Shown: piece after piece, positions 11,424 through 19,985 of the stretch
How the letters are laid out: each line of letters starts with the position of its first letter
Position numbering within the stretch: position 1 is the first letter of the stretch
DNA from: Ryuthela nishihirai
Lineage: Eukaryota; Arthropoda; Arachnida; Araneae; Heptathelidae
Length of the DNA: 64,000 bases
Assembly: GCA_038380435.1 (NCBI GenBank)
Contig: JAWZYU010000004.1
Location: 25,146,001 to 25,210,000, forward strand
Reading direction: 5' to 3'
Notes under the pieces: model-generated
What the model was told of the DNA's origin: nothing
Seen by the model: the letters and a program-made list of their open reading frames with translations, nothing else
The model's database searches: none
Made by a program: the position numbers and the translations under genes

Positions 11424-11831
11424 TGTTACGACAGATGAACGAGCAACAGTGACTTCATGACTTAAAGTGACTTGAACCCTCCTGTGTGCTTCTATGTGAG
11501 ATTCAATTTAGCCAACGAATTGGAACTGAGAACACTTCGGAAGAATAAAAATGGGAGAAATGCAATGCAGTAGTTGCGTGGTATTGTGAAAGATGAAGTT
11601 CATCTGAGTATTTACGCGTTAAGTGTGTTAAAGTTGTGATCTGAAAGGACGTTCGGATAGTATGAGTCGTGCGTGTTAAGTGAAAATAATTAGTATGTTT
11701 ATTAGTGTGTGTGTGGGTGTTTGTTTTCTGTTGTTAGTAATAAAAGTTTAGTGAACTAGCACAGGACGAGAGTTTGTTTATGTCTGAAGGTATTCAGGTG
11801 AGTAGTTTAGTCCCACTCACGGTATCCCATG
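11424..11831 (+). mobile_element. Left half of an LTR split by the Polinton-like insertion
   Basis: It begins TGTTACGACAG, preceded by ATAT (11420-11423). The matching right half (20398-20601) ends TTCGCAACA, followed by ATAT (20602-20605). TG...CA termini with a 4-bp duplication are the signature of a Gypsy-type LTR. The left half contains AATAAAAG near 11739. No retroviral genes accompany it, so a solo LTR is most likely. The exact inner edge against the Polinton-like TIR is uncertain by about 30 bp. Confidence 0.5.
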
Positions 11832-11924
11832 CACTGTGCTTTCCCCTATGACGTTACTGACCACGCCCCTATGACGTCATTGACCACGCCCCCTTATTGC
11901 TATTCATAATTAATAATTCATGAT

Positions 11925-12355
11925 TAATAATTAAAAATTTCTCCCCCTTATTAAAAAAACCTTCCTTTCCCCTCCCTTTTTAACCCCTGGCGCCATCTGG
12001 TGACTATGGGGAGTACTATTTTCGGAAAAACCCCTATTTCAGCTCTAATTTCCCGATTTTTGACTCCCCCATTATTAAAAATTTCTCCCCCTTATTAAAA
12101 AACCCTTCCTTCATTTCCCCCCCCCCCTTTAACCCGTAGCGCCATCTGGCGACTATGAGGAGTACTATTTTCGGAAAAAACCCTATTTTAGCTCTGATTT
12201 TCCGATTTTTGACTCCCTCTTTATTAAACATTTAACCCCCCTTATTAAAAAACCCTTCACCCCCTTTTTAACTCCTGGCGCCATATGGAGACTATGAGGA
12301 GTACTGTTTTCGGAAAAAACCCTATTTTAACTCTAATTTCCCAATTTTTTAGCCA
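11925..12355 (+). repeat. Three tandem ~145-bp units in the left TIR
   Basis: Each unit reads TTATTAAAAAxCCTTCC, then a C-rich run, GGCGCCATCTGG, GAGTACTxTTTTCGGAAAAA and CTCTAATTTCCC. Units begin near 11927, 12074 and 12221. The right TIR carries two such units. They contain no coding signal. Confidence 0.85.
11989..12292 (-). promoter_or_regulatory. Three CTCF-like motifs in the left TIR
   Basis: Read on the minus strand, 11989-12004 gives TCACCAGATGGCGCC, and 12139-12152 and 12277-12292 give diverged versions. They fit the animal CTCF core CCASYAGRKGGCRS. The first is a close match; the third has two departures. Binding is inference from the motif. Confidence 0.4.
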
Positions 12356-12661
12356 ACCCGTCATTAAAAGCGACCTATATTTAATTAATTGACCCACTAT
12401 ATTTAAGACACATTAATTGACCCACCTATATTTTAAGCCCCCCTTAATCTCTGAATAAGTCCCTTACCAACTAAACTTCGGGTGTCAACGATCGGTTGTT
12501 GCAGTAATAAGTACTTTGCCCTGTGTCAAGCGTTCTTTGACTGTATTGCGTATTTATCCGATGGGGTGATGTGTAAAGGTCACGGTTCTGGCTGTATATA
12601 ACGGATGAAAAAGGTCTAGCATTTATTCTGAGCTACGTGTTATAGTCGGCAGCAATGATTT

Positions 12662-12890
12662 TGGTCATTTTTGGATGAGTGATGAGGACTCCGGTACGAG
12701 AGCGATTCACAACAATTCCGCACGCGTATTTGTCAGTTGTTACATCGACCTGTGGCTGTACCTCCTCCACCTTCACCTTCACCCCCGGCGCCAACTGTTA
12801 GAATGGAACTACGCCCTGGACCTAGTGGTCCTATGCTACAGGCCGTTCTTGTGGACGATGACACACCACCACCACCTACAAGACTATGAG
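12662..12890 (+). pseudogene. Proline-rich leader ORF of the Polinton-like element, frame-broken
   Basis: One frame from about 12746 reads RPVAVPPPPPSPSPPAPTVR and then an acidic DDDTPPPP segment before a stop near 12887. The frame downstream differs, so a frameshift probably separates this from the exonuclease-like ORF. Whether it is an N-terminal extension of that protein or its own gene cannot be told. The product is a low-complexity proline-rich peptide; no function is assigned. Confidence 0.35.
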
Positions 12891-13074
12891 GGCCTTTGTT
12901 TATGAAACCTTGTTTATGAAACCGCCTGAAATCTGCCTCCCAGGACTGCTGCAGAACGTTGTTCAGGCTCTGAGAGTAAACGGCATAGACGTCTGTAGTC
13001 GTGCCTGCGCGAAGTCGCCAAGCGTTTGTCTTCCAGTATTCGAACTAGTGCAGTTTCTGAGTGGTTGTGAAAAC

Positions 13075-13665
13075 ATGCAGAATATCTGTATGGTTCTAGA
13101 TCTCGACGGTTTCCGTGTAAATGGTCGTTTCCTAGTTCGTGAACTTGGATATGCAACTCTGAATGGGAAATGTGGTGTCTATCGGTTCAATCTTTGGCAT
13201 CACCTAGCTTTGTCAGTAAAGGACAGGAAGACTGTCAACTACGTGTCTAAATATGTGTTAGGTCTATCCTTTCATCCTCTGCCTAGTGAAAAGGTGTGGT
13301 CGTTAGATCACGTTCCTAACATCGTGAAACATGCTTACAAACTTGCACGTACTGAAGAAGCTACTGTGGTGGGTTACAAAGGAGGTAGTGTGGAAAGAAT
13401 TCTCTTGGAGCAATTAAATCTTCTCAGCATTAATCTCGAACTTTACGGATGCCCCAAATATTGTGATCTCCCAAAAGTTTCTGATTTCGAGTGTGGATAT
13501 CACACAGGAGAGGGAGTCCATTGCTCTTTGGCCGAAACAGCTGCTTTTTTGGATGGATTGATCGTCGCCTCAAGTATTGAGAACATGTCGCAACAAGTGT
13601 TGCATCACCAGATGTTTGCTTATCACGTTATCTGCATAATTATCGTTCCTGATTGGTTGTCCTAG
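13075..13665 (+). CDS. DEDDh-exonuclease-like protein of the Polinton-like element
   Basis: The open frame starts at 12886, but family-like sequence begins at the methionines at 13075/13090. MVLDLDGF resembles exonuclease motif I, followed by FLVRELGYATL. A central GYKGGSVERILLEQL and NLELYGCPKY precede a C-terminal HCSLAETAAF, which resembles the His...acid motif III of DEDDh nucleases. I recall similar uncharacterised proteins (KGG..E..LL, NLE..GCPK, HC...E) in invertebrate genomes and mobile elements; the nuclease role is inference. The C-terminus after about 13560 loses resemblance and may be frameshifted. It occupies the place next to the TIR where a replication gene would be expected. 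Confidence 0.5.
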   Translation: MQNICMVLDLDGFRVNGRFLVRELGYATLNGKCGVYRFNLWHHLALSVKDRKTVNYVSKYVLGLSFHPLPSEKVWSLDHVPNIVKHAYKLARTEEATVVGYKGGSVERILLEQLNLLSINLELYGCPKYCDLPKVSDFECGYHTGEGVHCSLAETAAFLDGLIVASSIENMSQQVLHHQMFAYHVICIIIVPDWLS

Positions 13666-13714
13666 GTGGTGCTGCTCTCTCTAGTTAAATAGGGGACTAC
13701 TGCCGTGTGCGACA

Positions 13715-14218
13715 TTGTTCATGATGCAGCCTAGCAATCCAGATGTGTGGTATCTCGGTGAAGATGTTTACGTCGTGCCTTCGCTGTTCAAAAATAAGTT
13801 TTCTGTGCACGTACGTCGCTATAAGAAATATGAAAATGGCGAACTCATCTACCCTATACCTGTGGGGGTTACCCTCTCCATACCTGAATGGGAGGCTGTG
13901 TGCGCCACGGTGCCCCACGTAGAGGACCAAGTAAAAATCGGTCCCGATCAGCAGACGTGGCACCTGATGCCTGGTTTACGTGTCTACATGTATCGCAATG
14001 TAGGTGGTGAACGCTGTGTCAACTTCATCAAAGAATCAGCTGACCAAAGAACTCTACAGTTCTATGTTGTGAGACGCTGTATAACGCTGAATGCTTCGCA
14101 GTGGTTCACGCTGGCTATCCACATAGATGAAGTGATGCGCGTTGTGCATAACGTGTGTGGAACTCTCAAAGATCACCATCTCTGTACGGCTATTATAGAA
14201 CATTCAGAATCCGTTTGA
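13715..14218 (+). CDS. Tandem PC4-like single-stranded DNA-binding protein
   Basis: This intact 167-codon ORF (second Met at 13721/13724 also possible) contains two copies of a PC4/p15 coactivator-like domain. Residues ~15-70 show YVVPSLFKNKFSVHVRRY, GEL, then PVGVTLSIPEWEAV and VEDQVK, the pattern of human PC4 (VSV..FKGKVLIDIREY..GE.KP..KGISLN..QW). Residues ~90-155 show a diverged repeat ending CITLNASQWFTLAIHIDEV. PC4 folds bind ssDNA as dimers and are used in transcription and replication by viruses and hosts. The internal duplication could mimic a dimer. It lies between the exonuclease-like ORF and the unknown at 14228. The function in this element is inference. Confidence 0.6.
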   Translation: MFMMQPSNPDVWYLGEDVYVVPSLFKNKFSVHVRRYKKYENGELIYPIPVGVTLSIPEWEAVCATVPHVEDQVKIGPDQQTWHLMPGLRVYMYRNVGGERCVNFIKESADQRTLQFYVVRRCITLNASQWFTLAIHIDEVMRVVHNVCGTLKDHHLCTAIIEHSESV

Positions 14219-14227
14219 CCTTTCCTG

Positions 14228-14518
14228 TTGGGACCTGTCTTCGACGGTTCCGAGTGTGTTTACCCGCTGCTGGTGAATATTTTTCAGCAAGAACTTATGC
14301 GTCTGATACAGTTAGATGGACTACAACCCGAAGAAAAAATATCGACCATCGTAGGGTGGACTGGTGACTTGGACATTCACCCCTTGGCACAGGTATTTGT
14401 GGATACGGCCTGGAAACGAGGTCTGTTGAATTTTGTAGATTCTGGATATGTGTGTGGTCTGAAATATAATGCTATTGTCGATGAGGCAAAAAATGAAATG
14501 TATAAATTAAATAAATAA
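14228..14518 (+). CDS. Unknown Polinton-like element protein
   Basis: This 96-codon ORF starts 9 bp after the PC4-like stop. It is mostly helical in appearance: PLLVNIFQQELMRLIQLDGL, then EEKISTIVGW and a C-terminal DEAKNEMYKL. There is no signal peptide, membrane segment or motif that I recognise. The tight spacing and same strand suggest it belongs to the element's early gene block. It appears unbroken. Confidence 0.5.
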   Translation: MGPVFDGSECVYPLLVNIFQQELMRLIQLDGLQPEEKISTIVGWTGDLDIHPLAQVFVDTAWKRGLLNFVDSGYVCGLKYNAIVDEAKNEMYKLNK

Positions 14519-14573
14519 TTGTAACCTTATATAATGTGTCTGTCTTTTCATCCTATGTCATTTTAGTCTTGGT

Positions 14574-14825
14574 ATGGATAGGAGAAAGAAGGTGTTAGTT
14601 AGTGTCGGTAGTGTAATCATGACAGTGTTAATGATAGTGGTGCTTGTATTAGAACTTGTAGCTCCTAGTAAAAATATTCAGTGTGGGGAGTCAAAAGCCT
14701 TAGACGGCGAATACAAAATTCGCGTGTGTAACTTAACAGTGGACATCAGGCAGTTTATAGGAGACGTCCCTACAGTGACAGGTGTTACACTTTCGTTACA
14801 TCAATGGCAAAACCTGGTGGGGTAA
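14574..14825 (+). CDS. Membrane-anchored PC4-like protein
   Basis: The ORF encodes 83 residues. Basic residues MDRRKK precede a hydrophobic segment (about residues 8-29, VLVSVGSVIMTVLMIVVLVL), predicted as a signal-anchor. Then comes KIRVCNLTVDIRQFIGDVP and GVTLSLHQWQNLV, which matches the second half of the PC4-like fold seen at 13715 (VxIRxF...G[IV][ST]L..QW). Its last 22 bp overlap the integrase start codon at 14804. A PC4-like domain behind a membrane anchor is odd; it may be truncated or have a structural role. Confidence 0.5.
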   Translation: MDRRKKVLVSVGSVIMTVLMIVVLVLELVAPSKNIQCGESKALDGEYKIRVCNLTVDIRQFIGDVPTVTGVTLSLHQWQNLVG

Positions 14826-15867
14826 AACGTCTGGGTGCAGAAGAACACAAAACTTTGGAATCCCATTATTTCGACCCTGAAAGAGGGTTCGGTAGTGTAA
14901 AAAACTTAGCTCTGAATACGGGACTACCACTGAAATTCGTCCGAGAATGGTTAGAAAAGCAACCCACCTACACGCTACATAAACCTGTTCGCAGAAAGTT
15001 CCCCGTAACAAGTTTACGTCACAGGCTTAGACGAGCAATGGCAAGCGGATCTCGTAGACGTAAAAAATCTAACTCGATTCAATGACGGTTATCGCTACAT
15101 ATTAACAGTCATCGATGTGTTCTCGAGGTACGGGTGGGCGGTGGCCATGAAGGCAAAAACAAGGAAAGAAATGGTGTCAGCTTTCAAAAAAATCCTTTCC
15201 AAGGGGCGGTCTCCCATGAATTTAAATACGGATCAAGGTACGGAATTTACCAACAGAGTGTTCCAGAAATTCCTGAAAAAGAAAAGGTATTCGGTTCTTT
15301 GTTACCTACTCTGACAAAAAAGCAGCTTTGGTAGAGAGATGGAATCGCACCCTACGCGAGAGACTGGGGAGATATTATACACGCAATAACACATACCGAT
15401 ACTTGGACGAGTTGCAACATGTTGTACGGGGATACAACGCCACCATTCATAGTGCACACGATATGGCTCCCAAGGACGTGAGCTTACACAATGAAGACGT
15501 TGTCTGGGTTCGACTTTACCGCGATTCAAAAACCGTAAAAGAAAAACCGCCATTTAAAGTGGGGGACACGGTTCGACTAGCCAGTGTAAAAGTACCCTTC
15601 AAGAAGGCGGGTACGTATTTGTGGACAGAAGAAATATTTATAGTCAACAAGGTGTTACAACATCAGCCCCCTGTGTACGTTATAAGGGATTCCGAGGGAG
15701 AAGTGTTGAAAGGCACATTCTATAAATCGGAACTTCAAAAAGTGATAGAACCCGAACTTTACACTGTTGAGAAAATAATCGAGAGAAAAGGTCAAAAGGC
15801 ACTGGTCAAATTTTGCGGTTATCCCAAGCCTTCCTGTATTCCTCAAAAATGGATAGTTTCTACCTGA
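14804..15867 (+). pseudogene. Polinton-type integrase with chromo-like tail, two frameshifts
   Basis: This retroviral-type DDE integrase (rve fold) inserts the element into host DNA. The N-terminal part (14804 onward) has ESHYFDPERGFGS and YTLHKPVRRKF, typical of Polinton integrases. The core shows DEQWQADLVD (first Asp, ~15050), NTDQGTEF (second Asp, ~15230) and ALVERWNRTLRERL (Glu, ~15335), so the catalytic triad is present. The C-terminus (YTVEKIIERKGQKALVKFCG...) resembles a chromodomain-like tail. The frame changes near 15005 and again near 15290, so no intact protein is made. The start overlaps the preceding ORF and the end overlaps the penton gene start at 15849. Confidence 0.88.
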
Positions 15868-16888
15868 CTCTTCCCTCCACGGCTAGTCAGAATATTTATC
15901 CGAACAATTCACAGAGTGATTTCACGGTTCGTCTGGCACAACCCCTAAGACTAAGTGGAAAATGAAAAGTGGGACTAGCAGAAGTTCACTTACCCATGAG
16001 CTGGTACAATGTGGATGGTTCTAATGACACGTTTCAATATTATGCTCCTGCTCCCTCTGACGAATACTGGAAAATCAAGCTTAAACCAGGCAAAATAACT
16101 CGAATGGAACTGTTGTCTCTCCACTCAGCTCCCCAAAGAAATAATAGTGTCCTATAACAGTGGTTACTGGGTATTCAAACCAAGTGAGGGATACGGTTTG
16201 ATGTTCCCTAAAACGAATTTCGGCAGGGTTCTGTGTGTTGGCGAGGGAGAAGTTGACAAACCCTTCCACCAACGATTTACTACCAAACTGTGCAATACTG
16301 CAACATTCGATATAGATGACGACTGTTATTTCTACGTGATTCCTCCAGGTAGTTTCCACGAACGAAAGGTGCCCCACGGACGATACGAAACCGCTGAATC
16401 ATTATTCGATGCGATGAACTTACAAGTTGCCTTACAAGTTGAGAAAAGCTTTCCGTTTCAAGCAACAGGCCGATTACACAATGCTGATGGATGCAGACAA
16501 ACTACATTTCATTAAATTTCCTCATTCGAACCCAGGATTAGGAGACATGCTAGGAATCACTAAATTAGATATTCCACTGAATAAAGACACGGGTGACTAC
16601 CCCATCTATATGAACAGAGGAATGTACGGTATTTATTTTTATTCTGACCTGATTGCACCTCAGTTGTTAGGTGATACTCACGGTGAACTGTTGCGTGTTG
16701 TGAATCCTGCCGTCAGAACCAGTAATAACGAAGCCATCGTTGCAGTGTATCAACAACCTGATTACTACCCCCTGGCAAGAAACAGTTTCGAGGGTGTGAG
16801 AATCTTCCTTCGTACCGATACAGGAGAACCTCTGCATTTTAAATTCGGTAAAGTTTTAGTCAAGTTACATTTCTGCCATGAGGGTTAA
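15849..16888 (+). pseudogene. Penton-like minor capsid protein, broken
   Basis: This is the vertex (single jelly-roll type) capsid protein family of Polintons/adintoviruses. The ATG at 15849 lies inside the integrase end (19-bp overlap). Family features are the opening SFYLTLPS, VGLAEVHLPMSW near the N-terminus, the late GMYGIYFYSDLIAPQLLGD and the closing FEGVRIFLRTDTGEPLHF followed by KVLVKLHF. It is damaged by a TGA at 15963 (in a Trp context), a frameshift near 16140 and another near 16430, beside a short direct repeat. It is followed after 19 bp by the basic capsid-associated protein. Confidence 0.8.
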
Positions 16889-16907
16889 TTCGTTCCCCCT
16901 TCTGCAG

Positions 16908-17264
16908 ATGCCTACGTGAGCTACTACAAGAACCAAACGGGGAAGGATGTGTTCCGTGATCCTCGTTATCAGAGAGACGATGGGTTAGGAAGCATCTTTG
17001 CCCCTATCGGGCGTTTCATCAGTCCTCTCGTACGACCGACGTTGGCTACCCTGCGTAAGGGTGGGCTACGGTTCGTTTCAGAGATGTCCCAGGGACAAAA
17101 CTTCAAATCTATCGCCAAAGCGGGGCTCCGTGAAGCAGGTGTAGACCTCTTGCAGTGTGCCAGTTCCAAGCTGCAGGGAAGGAAAGGAATAAAACGCCGC
17201 CATCATCATCCTAGTGTTCATAAAGTGAAGAGACTGTACCGTGCAGGATGTGTTTTCATCATGA
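16908..17264 (+). pseudogene. Basic capsid-associated protein (adenovirus pVI/pX-like position)
   Basis: A short protein lies between penton and MCP, as in other Polintons. Residues include SYYKNQTGKDVFRDPRYQR, GLGSIFAPIGRFISPLVRP (amphipathic glycine/hydrophobic stretch), LREAGVDLL and a basic end KGIKRRHHH. The ATG at 16908 is one frame off the main ORF (16916-), and another frame change in the basic region puts the copy in frame with the MCP. In the alternative frame the gene would end DVFSS with a TGA overlapping the MCP start as ATGA (17261-17264). The apparent fusion to MCP is therefore more likely decay than a real fusion. Confidence 0.65.
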
Positions 17265-18544
17265 GCATTCAGAAAATTCACGCTGATTCTGGCGATTGTG
17301 CCAATTCAGAACTGGACTTGTTTATGGTTCCTCCCACTGTCTCACAATTAGAAAGAGGCTGCTATGTTAACTATTTACCTGTGGCTTTACTGGAAGGTAA
17401 TGCTCCCCTCGAATTCATCGTGAAAGGAACGGACGATTACATCGATCTATCCCGTTGCCACCTGCACCTCGTCTTCAAAATCGTGAAATCCGATGGTACA
17501 CCTCCGTCAGAGGTAATTGCCCCCTGCAATCATTTCTTCCACGCCCTCTTCAGCCAGGTAGATGTCTTCGTCAACGATCACCTTGTGAGTGCTTCTCATA
17601 CCCTGTACCCCTACAGGGCGTACCTCGAGACTCTATTAAATTACGGTACCGATGTCACGCAAAGTCAGCTCGGTACATCGCTCTGGTACCTCGACACCCC
17701 CGGTAAAATGTAACTGACCAGTCGGGAGAATGAGGGATGGCATCAGCACAAGGGATACATCAAGTCATCAGGTATCGAACTCATCTCGTGGATCCATGCC
17801 GACCTGTTCAATCAAGATCGCTACCTACTCAATCAAGTCGACCTGAAACTGCATTTGTTAAGATCCGAGCTCGAATTCTGTCTCGTGACAGGTGAAGTGG
17901 ATCCCTCTTACAAAGTACAGATTCACGAAGCTGAAATTTTCGTGCGTAAAGTCAAACTCGCTTCCGGGGTTATCCTTGCACACGCTAGACTACTGGGTTC
18001 AGAGAGTGTCAAGTACCCCCTATGAAGAAAAGATTTACGCATGTTGTCCATCACTGCAGGTCTCACCAGTGTGAACCGTGACAATTTATTTCTCAGCCAG
18101 CTTCCAGTACGTCTGGTACTGGGTATGGTGGAAAGTACAAGTCTGAAAGGATCGTATGAAAAAAAATCCTTTCAACTTCCAACATTTCGACTTAAACTAC
18201 ATCAGTCTTCACATTGACAGTGATCAGCAGTCCTACACCCCCCACTTTGCGAATGGACGTTATCTCAGATGTTACCAAGGATTATTGGAAGCTGTGGACG
18301 CCTGGAAATCCGATACCGGTATTAACTTATCGCGAAAAGCCTATGGAGAAGGTTTTACACTGTTTGGATTCCAATTGACCCCCGAGCAACATGAATGCAA
18401 TTAAGTGTTTTCTTTAATAAAGAGCGGAAGTGTGAGAGTCGAATTAAAGTTTGCCAACCCTCTACCATGGTTCTGTATGCCGAATACCAGAATTTGCTGG
18501 AAATCCCATTGGATCGTAAAGTCCTGTTTGACTACACCTCATGA
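17261..18544 (+). pseudogene. Double-jelly-roll major capsid protein, multiply broken
   Basis: This is the hexon-like major capsid protein of the Polinton/adintovirus group. The start MSIQKIHADS is followed by SELDLFMVPPTVSQLERG and a first jelly roll containing NHFFHALFSQVDVFVND. The second half contains FNFQHFDLNYISLHIDS, then YGEGFTLFGFQLTPE and a C-terminal LYAEYQNLLEI...LFDYTS, the usual family ending. Stops lie at 17711 (TAA), 18023 (TGA) and 18402 (TAA), with frameshifts near 18165 (A-run) and 18460. About 425 codons is near normal length. Its stop codon overlaps the protease ATG as ATGA at 18541. Confidence 0.85.
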
Positions 18545-18982
18545 ATATATATCAGCTAGAATCCATCCTTTCGATGTTTCCTACAAGTATCGGTGTGTTC
18601 CCCGTAACAGACTACCTCACAGAATCACCCAATCAGAAGCCTTGTTTATCTACAATACCGATCCATCCTCCCTGCCAGGCACCCACTGGATAGCAGTTTA
18701 CAAGAAAGGAATGCACGTGGATCACTTTGACCCAATGGGCACAAGTCCTGATGTGCCCATGCAAGAATACTATAGTCAGGCATACATCACGTCCTACATC
18801 CTTCGATACCTCTGCAAGACCCCCTGGGAGACACTTGCGGTGCTCACTGTCTGTATTTCCTGTTTAAAAGAGCGAGCGGTTCGACTCTTCCCACAGTACT
18901 GCATCGGGATTACACGTGTCGAGTTGACTTTAATGACTGTATGGTGGTACGATGGCTCTCCGAACTCCTTCAAATATTATAA
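18541..18982 (+). pseudogene. Adenain-like cysteine protease, broken
   Basis: This maturation protease of the Ulp1/adenain fold processes capsid proteins in related viruses. It starts MNIYQLESIL at the ATGA overlap. The catalytic His is in GTHWIAVY, the acidic residue in DHFDPMG and the nucleophile in CGAHCLYFL (about 18836). It ends VVRWLSELLQIL at 18982. Two frame changes, near 18600 and 18820, break it. The 3' end overlaps the ATPase start at 18952 by about 31 bp. Confidence 0.82.
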
Positions 18983-19578
18983 TTGCCGCTCCTTCACAGT
19001 GTGGAAAGACGACTTTCACTCTGAAACTCATCAAAGAAACAGCTCAAGTATTCGAACCCCCACCCCAACGTGTCATTTACTGCTACGGGGAGTAGCAACC
19101 TGCCTTTGAACCATTCAAGAAAACTGTGGAATTTTATGAAGGACTACCTGTAGATCTGGAATTTGATCCCCTCAGACCTACGCTTCTGGTACTGGATGAC
19201 TTGATGGAACAGTCTGTAGCCAGCGAACGCATATCACAATTGTTTATTCGTGGCGGTCATCATAAAAATATCATGATAGTCTTGATCTTACAAAATCTGT
19301 TTTTAAAGGGAAGACATTCGAGGACTATATCACTCAATGCTCACTCTATGTTTTTATTTCGCAACTGTCAGGATGCTTCACAAATAATGCACCTGGCAAA
19401 ACAAGTGTTCCCACATCATTCTAAACTCCTGACAGATGCTTATAGGTTAGCTACAGAGTCTACCTGTGGGTATTTGTGTGTGGACCTTCATCCCAGAACG
19501 TTGGACAGCGAAAGGCTCCGTGCCAAGATTCTTTCATCTGAAGATCCTGAAATACTTTACATTCCAAATGAAAGTTAA
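18952..19578 (+). pseudogene. FtsK/HerA-type genome-packaging ATPase, one nonsense codon
   Basis: This is the packaging ATPase of the A32/FtsK-HerA family. MALRTPSNIIIAAPSQCGKT carries Walker A (APSQCGKTT; the first Gly is Ala), and PTLLVLDDLM is Walker B. FLFRNCQDASQI and LAKQVFP follow the pattern of Polinton ATPases. The single defect seen is TAG at 19093; the frame is otherwise continuous to 19578 (about 208 codons, a typical size). It is the least decayed of the structural genes. Confidence 0.82.
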
Positions 19579-19613
19579 ATCTCAAGGCCCATTCCTTCAG
19601 TGTTTACCTAAAC

Positions 19614-19985
19614 TTGGGGGGGGGGGGGAAGCAGCGTGCTGCACTGTTGAAACACGTCTCTGATTCCAAGATGTATGCTCTATGTGAAGTGTGTGCCAAT
19701 TTCTTAAAAGACAATATACCTGTTTCCCCTAGAGTATTAAAGAATTTTCGCCAGCACAAGACTGTCATAAGAAGTCTAGCTTCCAAACATGCATCTGTTC
19801 GTCACAAGAAACATCTCCTACAGCGTGGTTCCGGGTTTATCATTCCATTGCTGACTGGTACCTTACCCCTGCTGGTCTCCTTATTTAGAGACTTGCATCA
19901 TCCCTTTCTGCATGAGGTTGCCACCCATGCAATTATTCTGAGGCTTGCATCATCCGATCGTTGCCACCCGAAGTTTAGTTGGTAA
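19614..19985 (+). CDS. Small basic/hydrophobic protein at the element's right end
   Basis: This is a 123-codon ORF after a 12-14 bp G-run, so the start is uncertain. Its core ALLKHVSDSKMYALCEVCAN, a basic HKKHLLQRGSGF and then a hydrophobic IIPLLTGTLPLLVSLF match a small protein that accompanies Polinton capsid genes in many invertebrates, of unknown role; a membrane or capsid-interior function is plausible. The last ~13 codons run into the right TIR, so the genuine stop may be earlier or lost. Confidence 0.55.
   Translation: MGGGGKQRAALLKHVSDSKMYALCEVCANFLKDNIPVSPRVLKNFRQHKTVIRSLASKHASVRHKKHLLQRGSGFIIPLLTGTLPLLVSLFRDLHHPFLHEVATHAIILRLASSDRCHPKFSW

Larger units (their letters stand above)
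11832..12505 (+). repeat. Left terminal inverted repeat of the Polinton-like element
   Basis: It is the reverse complement of 19947-20396. Shared landmarks from inside out are CGATCG near 12490, CTTACCAACTAAACTTCGGG, CTTAATCTCTGAATAAGTCC, the tandem CTCF-like units and CACTGTG at the outer edge. It is longer than the right repeat because it holds three tandem units instead of two. Confidence 0.85.

Noticed and set aside
12034..12231. 65-codon minus-strand ORF in the left TIR
   Set aside because: It falls within tandem noncoding repeat units, with low-complexity composition.
16916..17713. A genuine fusion of the basic capsid protein to the MCP
   Set aside because: The MCP has its own ATG, and the alternative frame offers a natural stop overlapping it; frameshift decay explains the read-through.
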